The translations under genes were made by a program, and so were the position numbers. The notes below the pieces were generated by a model. It was not told the DNA's origin, did no database searches, and saw only the letters and a list, made by a program, of their open reading frames with translations. From the NCBI GenBank assembly GCA_025738555.1, contig JAOVFP010000014.1, positions 806,001-870,000 on the forward strand: a DNA stretch of 64,000 nt. Direction: 5' to 3'. The DNA is from Cyathus striatus. Taxonomy: Eukaryota > Basidiomycota > Agaricomycetes > Agaricales > Nidulariaceae. Below are positions 55,660-64,000 of this stretch, one piece after another (position 1 is the stretch's first letter; every line of letters starts with the position of its first letter).

Positions 55660-56406
55660 TGTAGAGCAGGTGTTTCACCTGCACTACAAAACCTACAATT
55701 TTACAAGCTGCATTTGCCCAGATCATGTGACTGATATCACAAAGATAACAATATCAAATCTAGCTGTATGCACAGCAGTGCACTATCTGTGTTTGCTCTC
55801 CCCATTGTACTTATCCCCTCCCATACTTTCCTCCAATGCTAACACCTCCAATCCTCTCTGAACACTGCTATTATGCATCAAGAACTCAAGATCATCAGTA
55901 TTGTGTGCTACAAAGAGCCACTAAATACTGCAGTTCCCCCTAACTAATCTTTCCAAATTTCTCTTCAATTTATTGGTACTCTTACTGTTTCATACCATAC
56001 CTTTTATCCTACTTCAATCTTTGATCTCAGGCCAATTAATCTCTGTTTTACCAGCTTTTTCATGTTAAGTAAAGTCCATATTTCATTTTCTATTTAAACC
56101 ATGTATCTACTCCTCCCCAACTCAGTGAAATTTTCCCCACTCTCAGTTGAGTTTTGAGTCTCTGTTTTTGTCACTAGCTTGTTGTTGTTGTTCTCAACTA
56201 TCATTTTACCATTCCAATCTTGAAAACTGTCAAGTCTTTGTGTTAAAACACCATTTTGAAGTTTTCTCTCCCTCTTTACATTTCACCAACCTTACTTTGT
56301 TACTAATCACACTTTCACACACCTTAGAGCTCCTCAGTTGAACAGACATTCAACAACTCATATAATATTTCTTTGTTTAGGCCTTAACATGCCTTATACC
56401 CTTACA
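55660..56406 (+). repeat. Solo LTR, same broad family as the Ty3/gypsy LTRs
   Basis: Starts TGTAGAGCAGGTGTTTCACC, contains TATTTAAACCATGTATC, CTCAGTGAAATT and ACCTTAGAGCTCC with GAACAGACAT, and ends CCTTACA. ACACAC flanks both sides (55654-55659 and 56407-56412). Almost no CpG is left. It lies inside the third 340-bp repeat unit. Confidence 0.82.
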
Positions 56407-56760
56407 ACACACTATTGGATTCTTCTTGCAGATTACTGGAGTCCTCATCAGAGGTGCTTACCTTCAGTACAAAAACTCCTTTCATGACTATATTGATATG
56501 GTTTTGATGAGTTTGCTATAAGGTACTGTTTCATATGTGGCACTGATGCTTCATGTTCAACTGCATCCTCCAATACTAGAATACATATATTTATGATAGA
56601 GGGTAAATGATTTTTAATGTGATTTCAATCTTGAATCATTGAGACAAGTTACAGTGGTAAAATACCAATACAAGTCATACCTGCACTCTATATAAGTCAA
56701 TCTTGACTTCTTGTATTATCTGATTTCATCTGCTTGGTACATGTACCCAAATAACTCAAT

Positions 56761-57189
56761 TGATTCAGCTATTTATAGAAACTATTGTTCACCAGACTTT
56801 TTACATGCATACACCTCAGACAGGCCTAAATCAGGTCAGTGTAAATATGGTACACTCTAATTTCCTAAATAAATAGAATATGCTATGGAGTATGTAAGGT
56901 GTCAGATGCATTAGCAAATTTTGGAACAAGTAATAAATCTGTCTATTGTTCCAGTTGTTTCATACTGAATTTAAATGTGTGACATGAACTGAGCCTCCAA
57001 AAGGAAGGGAACAGAAAAATAAATAATCAGTAGTTTAGGTATATTTACAGTATACAACCATCAAACGTGACAGAATAAACATGATGTCATCATAACTCTT
57101 TACTCCCTGCCCCAATTTTCACAAAAGCTGTATGAGGAGATAGCATAGTACATCATGAATGTCACTGTAAAATATTTAATGCATTGGAT
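56761..57189. other. No gene recognised
   Basis: AT-rich, CpG-poor sequence between repeats. Nothing supported. Confidence 0.4.
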
Positions 57190-57700
57190 GAAGGGAAGGT
57201 GGTCAAATATGCAAAATAGTGGATGGGAATGAATTTTGATCAGCACCACATGGTGTGACAGTCAATTATTTATTATGAAACCATTCAAAATTAGTAGTGC
57301 CAAAGTCCCAGATCAGTTTATAAATAAAGTTTTAATGTCTTGCAAGATGGTGAATACCACACAATCTGTAATCCTATAAAGATATGACACACACAGGTCA
57401 ATAAAAATAATAGAAAATGTAGATTAGTGCTTGTCCTCAACAACTATATACTTTAAGAGTGGTTATTCCCAATTTTTTATAGCAATACAAGCCACAGAAT
57501 TTTTGAAATTCACTAAATTATCCAAACCCCCCATTTTGTTTTGCATATAGTCCATCAGAATGTGAATATTTTGAATAGCTAATTTATGGAACATTTTTAC
57601 AGTATGCTATTCCTTACTATTCAAAAAGAATTGGTGTAATAGGTGTAGATTAGGGATCAGGAGAAGCAAAATGTGAAAGATTGTCATGCAATGTGATGGT
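57190..57700. repeat. Dispersed repeat, CpG-free copy (partner 15835-16375)
   Basis: See the partner copy. Nearly every CpG of the 15.8-kb copy appears here as TpG or CpA. Confidence 0.65.
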
Positions 57701-58690
57701 ATCACATTTGATGGTTATATACTGTATGTATTATATTGTGTATAAAAATTACTTGTAGCTTTGTGATGTGTGGCAGTCTCAGGAGTTCAATGTGTGCACA
57801 CTGAACATGAAATAATCAAGTTGACTACAATGCACATGTGCATGCACAGAAGTCACATGACTTACCAGCTACTGGTTACAATCAGTTTCTGCATGTGGCC
57901 ACAGCCACTTCCCATGGGGTCATGGGAGGGGTTGCTCTTGGAAATTGCAGTAACAGCATAAATCAATAAACAGTTAGTCAAAATGGTACAGTAATGCAAA
58001 CTGAAGGGGTAGTATGTTTTTTTGTTGTTTTTCAGAAATTTCAGCCCACATTAGTCCTTTGTACAGCATTACACATCATTACACATATGAAATAGAACTA
58101 CTCTAGAATACTCTAAATGATGACATAATGTTGTTTCCAATGCATAGACCATGCAGAGCCATGTAATACATGTGAAATTCCATGTGGTAGAACAACAGTG
58201 GAATATTCTCAGAGTACAAGTACAATGTCACATGACTTGTTCTGGGCTGTGAGTACTGCAGTAACCAGTTCAGAGATAACAGTTCTAACACCTCACATTT
58301 GATCACATGACAAGAATGCATGTAACATGTTCCCTTAGTATATATCAAATAGATATGTATGCTGGCAGTGCAGGACTCAACCCCTGCTCTCAGATGTCCC
58401 ATTCCCTTAGTAATGTATTCAAAATAGAACACTTTGATTGGCAACTCAGGATTCACAACAACCCTTGTACTCATAATGTGCAATACTAATACTGAGTTCT
58501 AATATTGGCAGTCTGACTTGGAGGGAACCAAGAGAGAGATGAGAGTCTTTGATGCCTGCAGGAAGGTGACACATGACCCTTTTCCTCTGTGCCACCATCC
58601 CTGCTGTGACAAGGCCCACTCACACTAGGCCTTCATAGAATTTCCTCACACAACAGTCATATTATTAGAATCAACAGGATACAGCCCAAA
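57701..58690. other. No gene recognised
   Basis: CpG-poor sequence. Possibly the left edge of the DIRS-like element; no terminal repeat was identified. Confidence 0.35.
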
Positions 58691-58710
58691 AAAGGGTATT
58701 TTACAGAACA

Positions 58711-59157
58711 ATGGTTAGACTTACAAAAAACCCAGCAGAAGACATGTGCCCAGACTACTGGGATGAAGTATTTCACATGGTGCAAGAAGCACTTATGGTT
58801 GCCCCTAACCAGCAAGGAGCAACTGAGGAACAGGTAGTAGAACAACTGGAAGGAATGTGGCAGGAAGCACAGCATAATAGAATCGAGGCCTGTGAAGCAC
58901 AGGAACAAGCAGATGAAAGAGAATGGCAGAGAGTCAAAGAAGAGCAGCACCAAGAAGAGGAACAACAAGGGCATAGAAGGGGTTTACAATTGCAACAAGA
59001 GGAACAAGAGAATCAACAAGCAGACAGTAAACCAAGGAGCAAGCATGAAGAAGCAGTAGATGCACAGATGAAGAGGAAGAGACAAATAGTCCACAATGCA
59101 GGGAGAGGAATTGCCACAGTATGCCATAAACAAGATATGAGCTGGAGCATACATTGA
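58711..59157 (+). pseudogene. gag-like ORF of the DIRS-like element
   Basis: 148 codons. An ordered start (PAEDMCPDYWDEVFHMVQEA) is followed by a Glu/Gln-rich helix (REWQRVKEEQHQEEEQQ) and a basic end, like the first ORF of basidiomycete DIRS elements. Assigned by position and composition. Related acidic frames at 59363-59662 (FSDFYSELDKHQIREEPFGD) and a basic frame at 59914 may continue it. Confidence 0.5.
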
Positions 59158-60286
59158 GATGGATTACCTCACAAAGTGAAGTTGCATGTGGGCAGCAAGG
59201 GGTGCCAGGGAAAGCATGACAGAGACTTTAGGTATTACAAGTGAGAATGGCCAGATAGCTCTCCAGACCATAGCAGCAGTGAAGCCCTTAAAGGATATTC
59301 AGCCAGATGAACAACTGTCATGGGGTGAAGTCAGCCAGGCCTGACACACATTGCTATGAACCATGATGAAAGCAAGTGAGATCTGGGATCAAGAGGTGGT
59401 AAACTCCTTCTCAGATTTCTACTCAGAGCTTGACAAACACCAAATAAGAGAGGAACCATTTGGTGATGAGGCAATAGTGGAGTACCAAGCACAAGCCAGA
59501 AGGGAATGGCATGACATGCAGTTAAGTGGAGAAGGGATGAACCTAGCAATCATTAACAACATGCTGTTAAAGAACATCCAACAAGAAATCATGATAAAGA
59601 AAGGAGTGGAAAGTATATGGGAGGTCAGTACTTCAACTCCTCAGGATCATAAAAGAGGCTGACAGATTCATGGATCCTGAACTATCATATCAATAAAGTC
59701 ATTGGACTCTGACACCCTATCATGAATATGGTGTGGAAACATGATGCAGTTTTGCAACTTTGCAGATATGGTGTTATGCCAATGTGGTTATGGATTTATA
59801 CCAATGTGGACATGGCCTTATGCAAATGCAGTTTAAATTATGTGGGCAGGTATAGAATCAACATTGACATGTCTCCCCCCAAATAACCAATAACACACAA
59901 GCAGATAAATGACATGGCTTGCAGAGCAGCCCAGCTGCAACTAGACACACCCAGAAAGCAGAAAGGGAGAGAGAGATCAAGGTCACCCTCCCCAAAAAGA
60001 ATGAGAATGATATCAGGTCAGAGACAATGCCAAAAACAAAGCCCATCACAGTCTCCAAGCAGAGATGGACATAGGGGAGGACAAATGTTTTTTCAGCAGG
60101 GTGCAGTGGGATGACAGGGTAACTCTGGATGTGCCATGTGCTTGGGTCACCAGAAACATGACTATGGGAGATGCAACAAAAAAGAGACCTGGAATGAGTC
60201 CTACAAAACATGGGCAATATGAGGCGAGAACAGAAAGCTCACAAAACTGAATGGGGAGGGATTATGCTTCCAGTAGCAACTACTAG

Positions 60287-62140
60287 GTGGTTGCCAGAGC
60301 ACAGCTCACCCAAAGAAACATCATTGCTCAGGTTGTGGAAACACAAACCATGGAGCTCAAGAATGTTCTTGAAGAGAGAAGATGTAAGCCACTCACACCA
60401 TACAGGGGAGAAGAGTGGAAGAAAGAATTGTGCACACTGGGGTTGGAAGAGAAGTACAAAATGGTGGTTAAGGGATTACAAGAGGGGTTTCATCTTGGAA
60501 TCCCAATCATCAAGAGAATGTTCACACCACCAAACCACACATCCATCCAGCAATACAAAGAAGCATATCACAAGATCATGGAGAAGGAATTTTGGAAGAA
60601 AAGATACCTGGGACCCATATTAAAGTGGTAGGTGGAGAGACTTATCAGTCCATTTCAAACATTGCCACTGTCCCTCATACCAAAAGCAGAAAAACAAGGG
60701 AAGTACAGGGCCATACACAACTTTTCATACCCATGAAAACCAGTCAAAGGGGTGGAATCCATTAACAGCCAAATCAAGGCAGAAGAATTCCCATGCACAT
60801 GGGGAACCTTCTCAACAATATGCCTGCTGGTGGTGAGACTACCAGAAGGCTCCCAAGTGTCAATATGAGATGTGGCAGAGGCATATAGAACCATAACAGC
60901 ACACCCAGATCAATGGCCAGAACTGGTGGTTAAACTCAAAAAAGAGGGTAGCTTTGTGATGACTTCAGAATGTCATCAGCAGAGGGAGCATTTGGAGGAT
61001 TGGCAGATGCAGCATTAGAGATCATTAGGCACAGAGGAATGGGACCCATATCAAAGTGGGTGAACAATCATTTCTTCATCCAGATATTGCAAAAATATCT
61101 TAACAAGTATAATCAAAAGAGAGAGCAGTGGAGAAGAGAGATTGCAGAGAATGGGGGAAGAATACAAGAGAGGTGTCATATATGGTACAAAGGTAAACCA
61201 ACACCAGGTGGAAGAGTGGAAGAGTATGATGAGGACATGGGCACAAAATTCAAGGACCTGGCATGGGAAAAGAGAAGGACAAGTGAAGCAGAAGAATCAT
61301 ATTGCTATAATAATGATGACATTGAACAACTGTCAGAACAGCTGGGCATGGTGTGGGAGAAATCAAAAATGGTCTTGTTTCAATCCATTGTCCCTTTCTT
61401 GGGCTTTAGTTGGAACCTGGATAGCAAAATGGTATCATTACTGGACACAAAATGCAAGAAGTACCTACAAGCAATCAGAGAATGGAAAGGAAGAGAGCAG
61501 CACAACCTCAAACAAGTACAGAAGCTATATGGGAAGTTATTACACACCACATGCATTGTTCCAAAAGGATGAGCATACCTCACCAAACTGGAGACCATTC
61601 TGGGAACATATGCCAACCATCCTTTCATTACACACCACCCACCAAGACACACAGACCAAGACATCATATGGTGGGAACAGATACTTGAACAGCCAATCCT
61701 TTCCAGAGATATCCCAATACCAGTCAACATCATTGACATTAAGGCATACTCAGATGCAAGCTCAGCATGGGGAATTGGCATTACAGTGGGGAAGTACTGG
61801 AGAGCATGGAGGCTACAAGCAGGGTGGAATAAAGATGGGCAAGACATCAGGTGGGCAGAAGCAGTCAGTTTTGAACTCCTTGTACTTGCAATCATCCAAA
61901 ACAAAACTAGAGATAAACACAAAAACCACTTCTGGATCAATGGTGCCAACCAGGGAGTGGTGGAAGGATGGTGGACTGGAAGAAGCAGAGGATGGAAAGT
62001 CAATGAGGTATTTAGGAGGATTCATGAGATATGCAAAGAACAAGGTGTTGCAATGCACACCTGATGCATACCAAGTAAGGAGAACCTGGCAGACAATCCA
62101 TCAAGAGGGATATACCCAGCAGCCAACTTACTACTACCCA
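60287..62140 (+). pseudogene. Reverse transcriptase and RNase H of the DIRS-like element
   Basis: RT fragments: ISPFQTLPLSLIPKAEKQGK, YRAIHNFSYP, INSQIKAEEFPCTWGTFSTI, DVAEAYRTITAHPDQWPELV and the active site WVNNHFFIQ (61056-61082), in which both aspartates of the usual WVDDH are Asn. Then FLGFSWNLDSKMVSLLD and VQKLYGKLLHTTCIVPKG. RNase H-like: IKAYSDASSAWGIGITVGKY and IPSKENLADNPSRGIYPAAN-type end. TGA codons at 60734, 60865 and 61570 break the frame. Confidence 0.82.
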
Positions 62141-62542
62141 AAATCCTGACCCCAAACATACCATGAGTGCATGTCATTGACTTTGATGACCCAGAAGTCC
62201 AATCATAGCCTAGATGGACACCCCTATGCAAGCAGTGACATAGCAGGAATGAGCATGGAGAAAGCAAGAGTGGAGAACATCAAAGACAGGATGAAATGTG
62301 GACTGTCAAAAATGTCACACCAGAATAAGGAAGGCCAAAGAGGGGTTGCAAAGAGAAGGGGAGGTAGAGCAGAAACAAGTCAGCTACCAGCATGAAATAA
62401 TCATGTGATAAGAACACAGTGGCCAATGCCTTACCTGGCACTGCTGACACCAGTGATATCCCATCTAAGGCCACAATGTTTAGCCAGAGAAAGATTAACA
62501 AAATGGAGGCCAATGCATACCAGAATGAGCACAGAGTGAGGA

Positions 62543-63530
62543 TTGGGGGAGGAAGACTGGAGGAAAGTTGAGGAGGTATTGGCAGAGTCATTAGAAGAGT
62601 CAACAAAGACAGCATATGCCAGTGGCCTACTAGCATTCCATGTGTTTTGTGACAAGAAGCAAGTAGGGGAAGAGGATAGAGCCCCAGTTAAACAATGGGT
62701 GTTGGTGGCATTCATAGCCAACATGGCAAATAGCTACTCCAGAAAAACAATAAGGAACTATGTACAAGGCATTAGAGCCTGGCATGTCCTACATGGTGCA
62801 AAATATGAAGTCAATCAACTGGAAATCAACACATTACTCACCAGAGTGGATAGGTTAACACCAGCCTCTTCAAAGAAGAGCAAAAGGGAGCTGCTCACAG
62901 TCAAACACATAGAGAAGATAAAAGAGAAATTAGACTTGCATGAACCTCTGGACACAGCAGTATTTGCATGCTTAATGATGTGTTTCTATGCAACAGCAAG
63001 ACTGGGAGAGTTCACAATGGAGTGAATCAGCAACAAGGTAGACTCCCAGCAACATATAACAACACATCACCTGTCAAAAATGCGAGACTGAGAGGGATGA
63101 GAGGTAACCAACTTGAGGCTTCTCAGGATGAAGGTTGCACCAAACAGAGAAGACATTTTCTGGGCATGACAAAATGGCCCAACAGACCCCAAGGTGGCAA
63201 TGGGACATCACTTGTGGCTAAACAACCCCCCCTAGCAGCTCACCTATTTGCATATCAGGACAGGACAGGAAACTACAGATCACTCACCAGGAATACATTC
63301 CTGAAGCAGATAGGAAAAGCTGCCAAAGAAGCCAGATTGAAGTCGATCCAAGGACACAGCATTTGGATAGGATCCACTCTGGAATACTTGTTGAGGGGAA
63401 TGCCATTTGATGTGATAAGGACCAAAGGGCAGTGGTTGAGCAATGCATTTCAACTTTACTTGCAAAAGCACACACAGGTTGCAGCCACCTACATTCAGAA
63501 TTCATCAGTCACATGGTCACAACAGAGTCA
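62543..63530 (+). pseudogene. Tyrosine recombinase of the DIRS-like element
   Basis: Core-binding part EESTKTAYASGLLAFHVFCD, then FACLMMCFYATARLGEF (first catalytic Arg), a broken middle, and GHSIWIGSTLEYLLRGMPFDVI followed by KGQWLSNAF and KHTQVAATYIQ (presumed catalytic Tyr). The second Arg of the H-x-x-R box is Trp (63364-63366, CGG to TGG). A TGA at 63023-63025 splits the gene. Confidence 0.83.
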
Positions 63531-63600
63531 AGCAGATAACAATCATGATCACACAAACAAGCAGAGGGGACAAATGTGGTAAGCATGGCAAAGTCTTTCC

Positions 63601-64000
63601 TAAGATGTGGGGGATGAGACTCACTTGACATGTCAAGACTAACAGCTGGGTGTCAGTGCTCATCTCAGCCCCCCCAGAGACAAAGTGATTCAAGTTGGGA
63701 GATGTGCACTTCATGCACAAACCTCACCCACAACCTGCTAGCAAATTCATAGACATATATAGAAGTATATAATATATTAGGACAGGCAAACCACAATTCA
63801 ATACATGATAATACTACCCTACAGATAATAAATTACAGTAGAGAAACTCAAGTGTGAGTCAAAGATATGTGACAAATAGAGAGATTTAACCATTAAATGG
63901 TTTTAAGATGTATCAACAGTGGAAAAGAAGCCAAAGTGGAGTAAATAGCCAAAAGTGCAGAGTAAGTGATAAAAAGGCAGAGAAAGTAATATGTACTTGG
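63601..64000. other. No gene recognised
   Basis: AT-rich, CpG-poor end of the window. It may include the right end of the DIRS-like element. Confidence 0.35.

Larger units (their letters stand above)
53338..56760. repeat. Segmental repeat, three copies with falling CpG content
   Basis: A block starting CAGATTACTCAAGTCCTTG and containing a GTTGACGAGTTTGCT-like and a GTGTCTGCATT-like motif occurs at 53350-53520, 54345-54490 and 56440-56570, each followed about 200 bp later by GGTACATGTACCC or its decayed form. The first copy is CpG-rich, the second has few and the third none. Confidence 0.72.
58691..63600 (+). mobile_element. DIRS-like (tyrosine-recombinase) retrotransposon, decayed
   Basis: Same-strand remnants in the order gag-like, RT, RNase H and tyrosine recombinase, the order of DIRS elements, which integrate with a tyrosine recombinase and not a DDE integrase. 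Split or inverted terminal repeats were not found, so the borders are approximate. CpGs are almost absent, and many stops fit CGA to TGA. All catalytic cores that I can inspect are damaged. Confidence 0.8.

Noticed and set aside
58657..58974. Minus-strand 105-codon ORF
   Set aside because: Antisense to the gag-like ORF of the DIRS-like element; its Leu/Phe bias comes from the complement of Glu/Lys/Gln codons.

Overview
The window looks like a gene-poor, transposon-rich stretch of a filamentous basidiomycete (Agaricomycetes) nuclear genome. Genes are cut by many short introns of about 45-65 nt. The protein families are typical of mushrooms: TPR-CHAT, DUF6532, AIG1-like P-loop GTPase, an intron-rich P450 and small secreted proteins. 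The mobile elements (Plavaka, Ty3/gypsy, DIRS-like, hAT-like) are those expected in this group. This is inferred from gene content only; no marker gene fixes the species.

Layout. 0-4.6 kb: a decayed flavin monooxygenase and featureless DNA. 4.6-9.5 kb: a broken Plavaka transposase diverging from an apparently intact DUF6532 gene. 9.5-18 kb: a single-pass membrane protein gene, two small secreted protein genes, an intron-containing tRNA-Asp and several local duplications. 18-27.7 kb: about twelve decayed tRNA-like units, a small GTPase, an intact 10-intron P450, and copy 2 of a charged lysine/glutamate-rich gene family (copy 1 is at 14 kb, copy 3 at 31 kb). 27.67-30.57 kb: a 2.9-kb element with about 50-bp terminal inverted repeats and a 9-bp target duplication, filled with tandem repeats and inserted inside one of the tRNA-like units. 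31.2-41.3 kb: copy 3 of the charged gene, with a complete but dead Ty3/gypsy element inserted 2 bp upstream of its start codon. 41.3-44.8 kb: a solo LTR containing a hAT-like element that carries a decayed PHD-finger gene, then an empty second hAT-like element. 45-49.4 kb: tRNA-Asn with an intron and a large TPR-CHAT gene. 49.4-53.3 kb: tandem repeats and a probable NOPCHAP1/DUF4598-like gene. 53.3-64 kb: segmental repeats, another solo LTR and a decayed DIRS-like retrotransposon in DNA almost free of CpG.

One theme ties the window together. Nearly all assignable lesions in the repeats are CpG transitions: CGA to TGA stops, CGG to TGG, and catalytic Asp to Asn through CpG to CpA. Duplicate segments lying in the right-hand block have lost the CpGs that their partners elsewhere keep. 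This fits cytosine methylation or a RIP-like process acting on repeats, and it leaves islands of intact genes (DUF6532, GTPase, P450, secreted proteins, TPR-CHAT) between dead elements.
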